Made by a program: the position numbers and the translations under genes. Positions 35,745 through 44,844 of a stretch of 64,000 nt of DNA are shown here, in pieces (positions within the stretch are counted from its first letter, which is position 1; every line of letters begins with the position of its first letter). A model generated the notes under the pieces. It saw only the letters and a program-made list of their open reading frames with translations. It was not told the origin of the DNA and did no database searches. This DNA comes from Pseudomonas graminis (GTDB lineage: Bacteria; Pseudomonadota; Gammaproteobacteria; Pseudomonadales; Pseudomonadaceae): positions 124,001 through 188,000 of the forward strand of contig NZ_MDEN01000055.1 in assembly GCF_001705435.1 (NCBI RefSeq). Direction: 5' to 3'.

Positions 35745-36425
35745 ATGACCAAAAAAGTGGCCGTTATTCTTTCTGGCTGTGGCGTTTACGACGGCGCGGA
35801 AATCCACGAAAGCGTGCTGACGTTGCTCCGCCTCGATCAGCGCGGCGCCGCAGTGAAGTGCTTTGCACCCAATATCCCTCAGCACCACGTCATCAATCAT
35901 CTGACCGGCGAAGAGATGCCCGAGTCGCGCAACGTGCTGGTTGAATCAGCCCGCATTGCCCGGGGTGCCATCGAAGACATCCGCGAAGCCGACGTCACTG
36001 AATTTGATGCCTTGATCATCCCCGGCGGCTTCGGTGCCGCGAAAAACCTGTCGGATTTCTCTACCCAGGGCGCTGGCTGCAAAGTCCAGGCTGAAGTGCT
36101 GGCGATGGCCGAAGCGTTCGCCGCCGCGGGCAAACCCATCGGGCTCATCTGCGTATCGCCGGCGCTGGCCGCCAAAATCTACGGGCCGGGCGTCACCTGC
36201 ACGATTGGCAACGACGCCGACACTGCTGCAGCGATTACCCGCATGGGCGGCACCCACCAGGAGTGTGAGGTGACGGAGATCGTCGAAGACAAGGACCGCA
36301 AACTGGTGAGCACACCCGCTTACATGGTTGCCAAGTCCATTGGTGACGCGGCATCCGGGATCAACAAGCTGGTGGACCGGGTGCTGGAGCTGGTACAGGA
36401 AAACGAGGACCGCCTTCCAGACTGA
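35745..36425 (+). CDS. elbB: isoprenoid biosynthesis glyoxalase ElbB
   Basis: The 226-residue DJ-1/PfpI-like glyoxalase begins at ATG 35745, preceded by AGAGGAAC. Characteristic motifs are VILSGCGVYDGAEIHESV near the N-terminus and ALIIPGGFGAAKNL, with the nucleophile Cys in GLICVSPALA near residue 137. ElbB/SCRP-27A members have been associated with isoprenoid synthesis in E. coli; the reaction is uncertain. It is co-directional with dedA across a 135-base gap. Confidence 0.9.
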   Translation: MTKKVAVILSGCGVYDGAEIHESVLTLLRLDQRGAAVKCFAPNIPQHHVINHLTGEEMPESRNVLVESARIARGAIEDIREADVTEFDALIIPGGFGAAKNLSDFSTQGAGCKVQAEVLAMAEAFAAAGKPIGLICVSPALAAKIYGPGVTCTIGNDADTAAAITRMGGTHQECEVTEIVEDKDRKLVSTPAYMVAKSIGDAASGINKLVDRVLELVQENEDRLPD

Positions 36426-36467
36426 TGTTTAAAAAGGGGCCGGAGGCGGAGTGACTGCGCGCCAGCC

Positions 36468-36950
36468 CTACGGGCTATCGCCTGTGGGCGGCGAGGGATA
36501 CTCGCGAGCCAGCCGCGTCAGGATACGGTCGAGGCAGTTGGCAAACGCCTGTTTCTCCCGCTCGCCGTAAGCGCCCTGCCCGCCACTGGCCTGGCCTTGC
36601 TCCCGCAGATCCGTGAAGAGGTTGCGCATCGCCAGGCGCTGGCCCATGTTCTGCGCATCGAACTCCCTGCCCCGTGGGTCGAGCGCCGCAACGCCCTTCT
36701 TCACCAGCCGATCCGCCAATGGCACATCGCTGCAGATCACCAGCTCGCCCGGTACGGCGTGCTCGACCAGATAATCATCGGCGGCATCCGGGCCACTGGG
36801 CAAAACGATCAGCTTCACCAAGGTCAGGCTCGGTTTGATCTGGCTCTGCCCCGCCACCAGCACGACCTCGAACTTGCGCTTGAGTGCAAACTTGACGACG
36901 AGGTCCTTGGCAGCCTTGGGGCAGGCGTCAGCATCGATCCAGACGCGCAT
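36468..36950 (-). CDS. YaiI/YqxD (UPF0178) family protein
   Basis: This 160-residue protein has a PIN-like nuclease fold. It begins RVWIDADACPKAAKDLVVK, with acidic residues that could bind metal, and contains SDVPLADRLVKKG and DPRGREFDAQNM. No function is established for the family. It lies 27 bases downstream of the cytochrome c-FTR1 gene in the same direction, so they may be co-transcribed. Confidence 0.9.
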   Translation of the reverse strand: MRVWIDADACPKAAKDLVVKFALKRKFEVVLVAGQSQIKPSLTLVKLIVLPSGPDAADDYLVEHAVPGELVICSDVPLADRLVKKGVAALDPRGREFDAQNMGQRLAMRNLFTDLREQGQASGGQGAYGEREKQAFANCLDRILTRLAREYPSPPTGDSP

Positions 36951-36977
36951 ACGCGACTCCGATTTCAGAAAGTGAAT

Positions 36978-38870
36978 TTAGGCAGCGGCCGCACGGCGCT
37001 TCTCGGCTATCCGGCTGCGGCCATACAGCACCCCAATCGCCAACAGCGCGATGGCTTGTGCGCCAAGGGAATAGGCATCGGCGTGAATGCCCAGCCAGTC
37101 GAACTCGAAGAACGGCACCGGACGCGTTCCGAAAATCCCGGCTTCCTGCAACGCCTTGACGCCATGGCCGGCGAATACCACCGACAGCGCGCACAGCAGC
37201 GCGGCATTGATACCGAAGAACAGCGTCAGCGGCAGCTTCGCAGAACCCCGCAGAATCACCCACGCCAAGCCGACCAGCAACACCAGCGCCGTGGCGCCCC
37301 CGGCCAATACGGCATTGTGGCCAGCGGGGCCTGCCTGCAGCCACAGGGTTTCGTAGAACAGAATGACTTCGAACAGCTCGCGATAGACCGAGAAGAACGC
37401 CAGCACCGCAAAACCAAAACGCCCACCGCCGCCGACCAGGCTGCTCTTGATGTAGTCCTGCCAGGCGGCGGCATGACGTCGGTCGTGCATCCACACACCC
37501 AGCCACAGCACCATGACGCTGGCGAACAGCGCCGTCGCGCCCTCCAGCAGCTCGCGCTGCGAGCCACTGACGTCAATGACGTACGCTGCCAGCGCCCACG
37601 TACCCAGACCCGCCAGCAACGCCAGCCCCCAGCCGACGTTGACGCTGCGCACCGCCGATTGCTGCCCGGTGTTGCGCAGGAACGCGAGAATGGCGGCGAG
37701 CACGAGAATCGCTTCCAGCCCTTCGCGCAGCAGGATCAGCAGACCGGAGATGAAGCTCAATGAGGTGCTCAGGCCATCGCTGCCGAGCAGATCGGCGGAC
37801 TCCTTGAGCTTGACCTTGGCATCCGCGAGTTTCTGCGCCGCTTGCGCTGCGGGCAAGCCGTCCTGAAGCGACTGCCGATAGGCCATGAGTGCTTTTTCGG
37901 TGTCCTTGCGCACGGTGGCATCGACGTTGTCGAGCGAGCTTTCGACCAGCTCGAAACCCTCCAGATACGCCGCGACCGACAGGTCATACGCTTGCTCGCG
38001 ATCACCGGCCTGATACGCGGCAAGACTCTTGTCGAGGGTTGCGCTGGTGTAATCGAGGAGCTGAGCCGGGCCGCGTTGAATCTGAGGCGGCTGCGCGCGC
38101 TGGGCACGGAAGCTGGCAGCGGCCTGCGGCCCTTCGGCGGCACTGACCTCAGCGGGCGTTTGCCGCGCGAGATCAGCGAGGTTGTAGGGTTTTTCCTGCT
38201 TCGCAGAGGAATCCGCGCTGAAGCCTGCAAGGTAAGTGGCAACGTCCCAACGCTGCCGATCATCCAGCTGGTCCGCGAACGCTGGCATTTCAGTGCCTTC
38301 AATGCCCAGCCCGAGGGTGTTGTAGAGGTCGTAAAGACTCAGGCGGTCGAGCCGCGCCGGGTCCCGTAGATTGGCGGGTGGCGGCGAAAGACCAATCCCG
38401 GCCGGACCGTCGCCGGCGCCCGCATCGCCGTGGCACACCGAACAATACTGTGCATACAAGGGCGCGCCACGTGCAGGATCCGGGGTAATCACCGGCGCCT
38501 GGCTGACTTCGTAGGCCGCTGCGAGCTTCGCGCCGAGCTGACGTGCCTGACGGGCCACTTGAGCGCCGTCCTGCTTCTGGTTGACCGCATTCAACAGCGC
38601 TGAGACACCCTGCTCCAGCGCAGCGCGCTCCGGCCTTGCCGGCAACCCGGCGATCGTGCCCTGCAGCGCCGCGAGAAACTCCACCTGCTCGCGGTATTCG
38701 GCGTCATCCACGACCTTGCCGTCCGCAACCGTCGCCGGGTAGTCCGCTCCGACGTAATCGAGCAAATGCAAAGCCTGAGCCGCGTCCTCGGCAGGCGCTG
38801 CGCAGGCGCCGACGCTGAACAGGCTCAACAGCACGAGGCTCAGGCAGGGCAATAAGCGGGAGCGGAACAT
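36978..38870 (-). CDS. cytochrome c-FTR1 fusion iron permease
   Basis: The 630-residue protein joins a periplasmic c-type cytochrome to an FTR1 permease. A signal peptide (LLPCLSLVLLSLFSVGACA) is followed by a helical segment, a haem motif CSVCH at residues 143-147, and a second helical stretch. Seven or so membrane helices then bear the two REXXE iron motifs, REGLE (382-386) and RELFE (497-501). It probably imports iron across the inner membrane with oxidation handled by the haem or by an outside partner. A multicopper oxidase (as in FetABCD/EfeUOB) is not adjacent. The start is the ATG at 38868-38870. Confidence 0.9.
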   Translation of the reverse strand: MFRSRLLPCLSLVLLSLFSVGACAAPAEDAAQALHLLDYVGADYPATVADGKVVDDAEYREQVEFLAALQGTIAGLPARPERAALEQGVSALLNAVNQKQDGAQVARQARQLGAKLAAAYEVSQAPVITPDPARGAPLYAQYCSVCHGDAGAGDGPAGIGLSPPPANLRDPARLDRLSLYDLYNTLGLGIEGTEMPAFADQLDDRQRWDVATYLAGFSADSSAKQEKPYNLADLARQTPAEVSAAEGPQAAASFRAQRAQPPQIQRGPAQLLDYTSATLDKSLAAYQAGDREQAYDLSVAAYLEGFELVESSLDNVDATVRKDTEKALMAYRQSLQDGLPAAQAAQKLADAKVKLKESADLLGSDGLSTSLSFISGLLILLREGLEAILVLAAILAFLRNTGQQSAVRSVNVGWGLALLAGLGTWALAAYVIDVSGSQRELLEGATALFASVMVLWLGVWMHDRRHAAAWQDYIKSSLVGGGGRFGFAVLAFFSVYRELFEVILFYETLWLQAGPAGHNAVLAGGATALVLLVGLAWVILRGSAKLPLTLFFGINAALLCALSVVFAGHGVKALQEAGIFGTRPVPFFEFDWLGIHADAYSLGAQAIALLAIGVLYGRSRIAEKRRAAAA

Positions 38871-38962
38871 GGGGGTGGATCTCAAATAGGAATGCGAAGG
38901 GTTGCCATTGTTCATGTTAGGCGCCGAGGACTCAAGCGCTGCATTGATGGCAGTGACTCAAC

Positions 38963-39058
38963 CGCAGGACTGGCTTTTAGCCGGGAAGAGGTCAGGTGTC
39001 ACACCGCAAAATTGAGGGTGCTGCCAATGGCCTCTTCCCGGCTGAAGCCGGTCCAACC
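38963..39058. repeat. REP pair (inverted), copy D
   Basis: CAGGACTGGCTTTTAGCCGGG faces CCCGGCTGAAGCCGGTCCAAC across a spacer that includes GTCAGGTGTCACACCGCAA, as in copy C. The downstream CGTGTGCATCCAGTGGGG matches bases after copy B, so the repeat unit extends past the hairpins. Confidence 0.85.
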
Positions 39059-39098
39059 GATACATCGTGTGCATCCAGTGGGGCGGGCTTTTGCCAAA

Positions 39099-39725
39099 TC
39101 AGGCCCGATGCAATGTGGCGAGAAATGCCGCGGCGCTGACGAACAACCCGGCAAAGGTGCGGTTCATCCGGCGTTGCTGTTTGGGGGTTTTGAGGGCGCG
39201 GAGCACTTTCGAAGCCAGGCCGGTGTAGCCCGCCATGACGATCAGGTCCACGCACACCATGGTCGCGGCAATGATCAGGTATTGCGGCAGCAGCGGCAGA
39301 TGCGTGTCGATGAACTGCGGCAGGATCGCCAGAATAAACACCAGCGCCTTGGGGTTGCTGATGTTCACAAGAAAGCCTCGGCCCATGAGCACAAGGGGCT
39401 TGCCCACCGGGCGCACAGCCGACTCATCCGCCAGATTGCTTGGCAACGCACGCCATTGCCTGATGCCCAGATAGACCAGGTAGGCGACGCCAAACCATTT
39501 GATCAGCGTGAACGCCAAGGCTGAAGTGGCCAGCACCGCGCCAAGCCCGGCAGCAACCACGGCGATCTGCACGACGAGCGCGATCTGCAGGCCCAGAGCA
39601 TTCCAGTAGCCGCGCCAGAACCCGTATTGCAGACCGCTGGACATCGACGCGATGGCGCCCGCGCCCGGAGACAGACTGATAACCCAGCAAGCGGCGAAAA
39701 ACGCCAACCATGTTTCGAGCGACAT
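39099..39725 (-). CDS. LysE/RhtB family exporter
   Basis: The 208-residue membrane protein starts at ATG 39723-39725 (MSLETWLAFFAACWVISLSPG), preferred over a GTG one codon earlier. The family hallmark SPGAGAIASMSSGLQYG is near the start, followed by six hydrophobic segments. It probably exports an amino acid or a homoserine-lactone-like compound; the substrate is not visible. It stands alone between a REP pair and the ABC-F gene. Confidence 0.9.
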   Translation of the reverse strand: MSLETWLAFFAACWVISLSPGAGAIASMSSGLQYGFWRGYWNALGLQIALVVQIAVVAAGLGAVLATSALAFTLIKWFGVAYLVYLGIRQWRALPSNLADESAVRPVGKPLVLMGRGFLVNISNPKALVFILAILPQFIDTHLPLLPQYLIIAATMVCVDLIVMAGYTGLASKVLRALKTPKQQRRMNRTFAGLFVSAAAFLATLHRA

Positions 39726-39864
39726 CACGCACCTCAGGCAACGAAATCTTCGCCTAACCTAGTGTTTCCGGACCTGCAAAGGCCAGTTATTTCTGACTGT
39801 TGCGGCGACTTGGCCGACAGCTGTTCCGGTCGCCTGCGTTATACGACTAACGCAGGCCACACCA

Positions 39865-41775
39865 TCAGGACAACGCTTCCAGCTCGGCCTGCATCGACTC
39901 CAGCAATTCCAGTGCTTCCATCCACGCTTCTTCCAGCTCGGATTCACGTGACTTGAGCTTGGCCTGATCGGCCAACAGGTCGCGAAGCTTGTCTTTGTTG
40001 GCCGCCTCGTAAATGCCGCTGTCGCCCAGGGCCACTTCGATCTTCGCCAGTTTCTCATGCAGCGTGCCGAGCTCTTTTTCAAGCTTGTCGGCCTCGCGCT
40101 TGTGCGGCGCGAGTTGCTGGCGCAATGCGGCGGCCTGCTGTCGCTGCGCTTTCTTGTCGGTCTTGTCGACATTCACCGGCGTGTTACTGGTCGGCGCATT
40201 GCGCAGGCGATAGTCCACCAGCCACCGCGCGTAGTCGTCCAGATCGCCATCGAACTCCTGAACAAGGCCATCGGCGACGAGGAGGAAATTATCCGTCGTG
40301 CTCTTGAGCAAATGCCGATCGTGGGAGACCACCAGTACCGCGCCACTGAACTCCTGAAGCGCCATGGTCAAAGCCAGGCGCATTTCCAGATCCAGGTGGT
40401 TGGTCGGTTCGTCGAGCAGCAGCAGGTTGGGTTTGTCCCAGGCAATCAGGGCCAAGGCCAGCCGCGCTTTCTCGCCACCGGAGAAATTCAGCACCGGCTC
40501 GTCGAGGCGCGCACCGCGGAAGTCGAAACCGCCGAGGAAATCCCGCAAGGACTGTTCGCGCTCGGTGGGCGCGATACGCTGCAGGTGCAGCAGCGGACTG
40601 GCCTTGGCGTCCAGGGAGTCGAGCTGATGCTGGGCAAAGTAGCCGACCACCGTGTTTTCGCCACGCACCATGCGCCCGCTCAACGGCTCGAGTTCGCCCG
40701 CAAGGTTTTTGATCAGCGTGGATTTACCGGCACCGTTCGGGCCCAGCAAACCGATGCGTGCGCCCGGCGTCAGTTGCAGCTTCACCTTTTGCAGGATGGC
40801 TTTGTCGCCATAGCCCAGTCGCGCGTCAGACAGATCCATCAGCGGGCTGGAGATCTTGGTCGATTCGCGGAAGGTGAAGTCGAACGGAGAATCGACGTGG
40901 GCCGCCGACAGCTCTTCCATTCGCTCAAGGGCTTTGATCCGGCTCTGGGCCTGTTTGGCCTTGGTGGCCTGGGCCTTGAAGCGCGTGATGAATTTCTCCA
41001 TGTGCGCGCGCTGGGCCTGTTGCTTGTCGTAGGCCTGCTGTTGCTGGGCCAGGCGCTCGGCACGGGCGCGTTCGAAAGCGCTGTAACCGCCGCGATAGAG
41101 CGTGATCTTTTTCTGCTCGACGTGGGCAACGTGATCGACCACCGCATCCAGAAAATCGCGGTCGTGGGAGATCAGCAGCAGGGTGCCCTGGTAGCTTTTG
41201 AGCCAGTCTTCAAGCCAGAGAATGGCATCGAGATCCAAGTGGTTGGTCGGCTCATCGAGCAGCAGCAGGTCCGAAGGACACATCAACGCCTGCGCCAGGT
41301 TGAGACGCATCCGCCAGCCACCGGAGAAATCGCTGACCTGGCGCTCCATTTGCTCGTTGGTAAAGCCCAGACCTGCGAGCAGCTTGCGCGCCCGCGCATC
41401 GGCCGTGTAGCCATCGGCGCTGTCGAGCTCCGAATGCAGACGTGCTTGCGCGGCGCCGTCCTGAGCGGCCTCGGCAGCCGCGAGGTCATGCTGAACCTGA
41501 CGCAGTCGCAGATCGCCGTCGAGGACGTAGTCCACCGCCAGACGATCGAGGGTGTCGACCTCCTGACGCATGTGGGCGATGCGCCAATCGGCAGGCAGCA
41601 GGCAATCGCCACTGTCGGGGGTCAGTTCACCCCGAAGCAGCGCGAACAGGCTGGATTTACCGGCGCCGTTGGCGCCGATCAGACCGGCTTTCTGGCCGGC
41701 GTGCAGGGTCAGCTCGGCGTCTTCTAGCAGACGTTGCGGACCACGCTGTAAGGTAAGGCTTTGAAGTCTGATCAT
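39865..41775 (-). CDS. ABC-F family ATPase (YheS-like)
   Basis: This 636-residue soluble protein has two ABC domains joined by a charged linker, and no membrane part. Walker A motifs are GANGAGKSS in the first and GPNGAGKST in the second domain. Signature motifs are SDFSGGWRMRL and NFSGGEKARL. A C-terminal coiled coil (DKLEKELGTLHEKLAKIE) is typical of the YheS/Uup group. ABC-F proteins act on ribosomes, rescuing stalled or antibiotic-bound complexes. The ATG at 41773-41775 lies 46 bases from the divergent TIGR02444 gene. Confidence 0.93.
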   Translation of the reverse strand: MIRLQSLTLQRGPQRLLEDAELTLHAGQKAGLIGANGAGKSSLFALLRGELTPDSGDCLLPADWRIAHMRQEVDTLDRLAVDYVLDGDLRLRQVQHDLAAAEAAQDGAAQARLHSELDSADGYTADARARKLLAGLGFTNEQMERQVSDFSGGWRMRLNLAQALMCPSDLLLLDEPTNHLDLDAILWLEDWLKSYQGTLLLISHDRDFLDAVVDHVAHVEQKKITLYRGGYSAFERARAERLAQQQQAYDKQQAQRAHMEKFITRFKAQATKAKQAQSRIKALERMEELSAAHVDSPFDFTFRESTKISSPLMDLSDARLGYGDKAILQKVKLQLTPGARIGLLGPNGAGKSTLIKNLAGELEPLSGRMVRGENTVVGYFAQHQLDSLDAKASPLLHLQRIAPTEREQSLRDFLGGFDFRGARLDEPVLNFSGGEKARLALALIAWDKPNLLLLDEPTNHLDLEMRLALTMALQEFSGAVLVVSHDRHLLKSTTDNFLLVADGLVQEFDGDLDDYARWLVDYRLRNAPTSNTPVNVDKTDKKAQRQQAAALRQQLAPHKREADKLEKELGTLHEKLAKIEVALGDSGIYEAANKDKLRDLLADQAKLKSRESELEEAWMEALELLESMQAELEALS

Positions 41776-41821
41776 AATGGCGGCGGAGTCTACCAGCTTC
41801 GCCCAAAACAGGTAGATGACG

Positions 41822-42289
41822 ATGCTCTCGGACCTATGGAGTTTCACCCTCGATTTCTATGCTCGCCCAGGCGTCGAGCAGGCGTGCCTGAAGCTGCAAG
41901 CCGATGGCGCCAATGTCTGCGCGCTGCTGTGCGGCGTCTGGATGGACCGGCGTGGTGTGCAGTTCCACCCGGAGCGGGCAGGACAAATCGGACAATTGGC
42001 CGACCCGTGGCACGAGAAGGTGGTGGGGCCATTGAGGGATGTTCGGACCCGCTGGAAGGCCGACGCGAAAGAAGACGAAGAGCTGACGGCGTTACGCGAC
42101 AGACTTAAAACCCTTGAGCTTGACGCCGAGCGTGAGCTACTGGTGCGGCTGCAACGGCTGACCAAAGACTGGCCTGAGCGAGATGCTCAACCTACGGGTG
42201 TGTGGCTGGAAGCGCTGGCGGGAGGTGCTGCTCAAGCCAGTCCCGACGCGTTGCAGATTCTGCTTCGCGCCGGGACCGATATCGCTTAG
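41822..42289 (+). CDS. TIGR02444 family protein
   Basis: This small helical protein of unknown function has 155 residues. The opening block LWSFTLDFYARPGVEQACL, with VCALLCGVWMD, is characteristic of the DUF2390/TIGR02444 family. The ATG at 41822 has AGGTAG at better spacing than the ATG at 41816. It overlaps the end of algP tail to tail by four bases. Confidence 0.85.
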   Translation: MLSDLWSFTLDFYARPGVEQACLKLQADGANVCALLCGVWMDRRGVQFHPERAGQIGQLADPWHEKVVGPLRDVRTRWKADAKEDEELTALRDRLKTLELDAERELLVRLQRLTKDWPERDAQPTGVWLEALAGGAAQASPDALQILLRAGTDIA

Positions 42290-43266
42290 GACGCGCTGTT
42301 CGAGGTCGAATCAGCGGCTGGAGCGCCTGGTGCAGGGGACACTGCTGGAGCAGCAGGCGCTGCGGCCGCTGGTTTGGCCGTTGCAGAGACAGCAGGCTTG
42401 GCGGACGGTTTTGCAGCAGTCTTCGCAGCGACTGGCTTGGCGCCCGCAGGCTTGGATGATGCTGTGCCGGCCGGTTTGGCAGCTGCTTTGCTGGCGGCAG
42501 GCTTGGCGGCGGCACTGGCGGCTGGTTTCGCAGCAGACGCTTTAGCCGGAGCAGGTTTGGCAGCGGCTTTCACGGCAGCCGGCTTGGCAGCGGTGGTCTT
42601 GGCGGCCACAGCGGTTTTAGCGGCTGGCTTGCTCGCAGCGCTGGCAGCTGGTTTGGCAGCTGGTGCCTTGGTCGCAGCAGGCTTGGCGGCGACAGTTTTC
42701 GCAGTCACCTTGGCAACGGTTTTTTCGGCGACGGCTTTGACGGCGGTTTTAGCAGCAGGCTTTGCCGGGGCGGCTTTGGGTGCAGGTTTTGCTGGTTTTG
42801 GAGGCATTTTCGCAGGCGGTTTTGGCGCGACAGGCTTGGCATCAGGTCGAGCCGGGTCTTTTGCAGCGCGATCGTTCAGCGCTTTGCCAACGGCTTCCTT
42901 CACGCGGCCAATGCCTTGGGCCAGCTTCAAGCTTTCCTGAGCATCACGCTTGAGGTTGAGGATGTAGCTGCGGGTTTCAGTCTGACGATCTTTCAAAGCG
43001 TCGAGCAACGACTCGAGCTCGGCTACGCTGTCTTTGGCCTTGCCTTGGGCCTTGGCTTTACCGGCGGCGGCAGCGTCCTGCAGTTTGGTGCGCGACTTGT
43101 GCAGTTTTTCCTGCGCCTTGCCACGTTGCTTCTCGAGTTTGGCGAGCAGTTTTTCAGCGTCAGCCAATGCTTGAGAGCAGGCGGTTTCGAGATGTTCGAG
43201 CAGGCTGCCCGACAGCTGTTGAAGCAAATGCAACGGAGTGTTTACTGGCTTCTTGGTGGCCGACAT
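42286..43266 (-). CDS. algP: AlgP-like histone H1-like protein
   Basis: The 326-residue protein has an N-terminal helical region (residues 1-130, charged, coiled-coil-like, with LLAKLEKQRGKAQEKLHKSR) and a basic tail of about 190 residues of Lys-Pro-Ala-Ala-type repeats (KPAA, KPAAK, AKPAAS). In P. aeruginosa AlgP/AlgR3 is a DNA-binding histone-like protein once tied to algD control, and its repeat region varies between strains. The tail is almost entirely K, P, A, T, V and S. The gene lies ahead of the algQ cluster. Confidence 0.92.
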   Translation of the reverse strand: MSATKKPVNTPLHLLQQLSGSLLEHLETACSQALADAEKLLAKLEKQRGKAQEKLHKSRTKLQDAAAAGKAKAQGKAKDSVAELESLLDALKDRQTETRSYILNLKRDAQESLKLAQGIGRVKEAVGKALNDRAAKDPARPDAKPVAPKPPAKMPPKPAKPAPKAAPAKPAAKTAVKAVAEKTVAKVTAKTVAAKPAATKAPAAKPAASAASKPAAKTAVAAKTTAAKPAAVKAAAKPAPAKASAAKPAASAAAKPAASKAAAKPAGTASSKPAGAKPVAAKTAAKPSAKPAVSATAKPAAAAPAAPAVSPAPGAPAADSTSNSAS

Positions 43267-43445
43267 GACTTACCTCCTGGCTGATTTGAGTGCGGCCATA
43301 CTAGACCTCCGCCCGCACCGCCGCTAGGGCATCTTGACACTACAATCCCCGCTCTGTTGCAGGACGCCCAAAAACCCGGCAATACCCGTCACGCTCGGGC
43401 CTCAGCGCTGGCATAATCGCTCACTTCCCAGGCCGGAGAGCATTC

Positions 43446-44123
43446 ATGTCGCGCTACCTGTTTATGTCGTTGTTCCTCTTGGTACCCCTTGCTCACGCGA
43501 CCGATGCTCCGGCGTCCGACAACACCCACGATCTTTCCTACAGCCTCGGCGCCAGCCTGGGTGAGCGCCTGCGCCAGGAAGCACCCGATCTGCAGTTGCC
43601 CGCGCTGCTTGAAGGCCTGCAGTCGGCGTATCAGGGCAAGCCGTTGGCGATCAAGCAGGAACGCATGGAGCAGATTCTCAGCGACCACGATGCCGCCCTC
43701 GCACAGGCTGAAAACTCCGGCCAGACCGAACCGCAGACTGAAGCGGCATTGAAGGACGAGCGCAAGTTCATGGACGCCGAGAAGGCCAAGCCGGGGGTTC
43801 GCCAGCTCGCGGACGGCATCCTGATGACCGAGCTGACGCCGGGCAATGGCCCCAAACCCGACATCAATGGCCGGGTGCAAGTGAAGTACGTGGGCCGTCT
43901 GCCTGACGGCACGATCTTCGATCAGAGCCAGCAGCCACAATGGTTTCGTCTGGACAGCGTCATCGCCGGCTGGACCACCGCCCTCGCCGACATGCCAGTG
44001 GGTGCCAAATGGCGCCTGGTCATCCCTTCGGCCCAAGCGTATGGCGCAGAAGGCGCTGGCGATCTGATCGATCCTTACACGCCGCTGGTGTTCGAAATAG
44101 AGCTGCTGGGGGTGTCGCAGTAA
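43446..44123 (+). CDS. FKBP-type peptidyl-prolyl cis-trans isomerase
   Basis: The 225-residue exported isomerase has a signal peptide (YLFMSLFLLVPLAHA, cleavage near residue 18). An N-terminal helical dimerisation region (DLSYSLGASLGERLRQEAPD) is followed by a C-terminal FKBP domain (GRVQVKYVGRLPDGTIFDQS, then VIAGWTTALADMPVGAKWRLVIP). The organisation is that of FklB/Mip-like periplasmic isomerases. It is followed by a bidirectional terminator that also serves algQ. Confidence 0.93.
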   Translation: MSRYLFMSLFLLVPLAHATDAPASDNTHDLSYSLGASLGERLRQEAPDLQLPALLEGLQSAYQGKPLAIKQERMEQILSDHDAALAQAENSGQTEPQTEAALKDERKFMDAEKAKPGVRQLADGILMTELTPGNGPKPDINGRVQVKYVGRLPDGTIFDQSQQPQWFRLDSVIAGWTTALADMPVGAKWRLVIPSAQAYGAEGAGDLIDPYTPLVFEIELLGVSQ

Positions 44124-44159
44124 CACCGGCAGTGGCCGAGCTCGCCGCGAAAGACCATA

Positions 44160-44188
44160 AAAAAAGGGCGCCCATGGCACCCTTTTTT
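44160..44188. terminator. bidirectional terminator between the FKBP gene and algQ
   Basis: AAAAAAGGGCGCC-CAT-GGCACCCTTTTTT: the GGG-GCC/GGC-CCC stem has one mismatch and is flanked by A and T runs on either side. Confidence 0.85.
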
Positions 44189-44203
44189 ACATCAGCGGCC
44201 CTC

Positions 44204-44662
44204 TCAGACCTCTTCCCCAACCTGTTCCTTGTGCGCGTTGTGCAGCACTTCGATCAGGCAGTCTTCCAGTTCAAAGCGCTCGTGCAGCAAGCTGCCCAAC
44301 TCCTTGAGTTTCTCGGCGACGCATTTGCCTTCGTCACAGAGATCGTTGAACGCCAGCAGCTTCTCGGTGATGACGTCGAGCCGAGGATAAATCGTGTCAG
44401 CCAGGTCGAGGCCTCGCTGATTATTGAACGCCTTGGCTTCGTTGGTCAGCTGCTCGTAGATTTCGAAATGACCGGCCGACACGTAATCGACCAGGGTGCC
44501 GCAAAACTCTTGCAGGGGCGCGCGTTTTTCCGAAAACGCTCCCGGCTCTGCACTCAAGGCGTAATAAGCCGTGATCAGCTCGTTGCGCTCCAGCAACCAG
44601 CGGTCAATCAGCTTGTGAACCCCACCCCAGCGTTCCTGAGCGTTCTGACAACTTTCCAGCAT
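44204..44662 (-). CDS. algQ: AlgQ/Rsd anti-sigma70 factor
   Basis: The 152-residue regulator binds sigma70 region 4 and frees RNA polymerase for other sigma factors in stationary phase; in P. aeruginosa it was found as a regulator of alginate and siderophore genes. The start [20 protein letters not shown] (ATG 44660-44662) is the recognised family N-terminus. The body is a helical bundle. It lies between the FKBP gene and dsbB. Confidence 0.93.
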   Translation of the reverse strand: MLESCQNAQERWGGVHKLIDRWLLERNELITAYYALSAEPGAFSEKRAPLQEFCGTLVDYVSAGHFEIYEQLTNEAKAFNNQRGLDLADTIYPRLDVITEKLLAFNDLCDEGKCVAEKLKELGSLLHERFELEDCLIEVLHNAHKEQVGEEV

Positions 44663-44844
44663 GATGTTCTCTCTTCCCTTCAGGGGCATGCTGCTTCAGG
44701 CGCTTTTGGGGTACGTTCCGGGATTGTCGGAACCGGCCCGCAAAAGTGTCGACAGCAACATTGATCCGATGATGCGTGCGGCCCAGATTATGCCCGCATG
44801 ACTAGCCCAGCAAGGTACGCAGGACACAAAGTTCATACAAGTGT

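Noticed and set aside
40057..41727. A 556-codon open frame on the plus strand opposite the ABC-F gene
   Set aside because: The opposite strand encodes a complete ABC-F protein with all motifs, and the shadow product has no recognisable domain.
42374..42940. An Ala/Gly-rich 188-codon frame opposite the algP repeats
   Set aside because: It is merely the complement of the KPAA repeats; low complexity gives an open frame by necessity.
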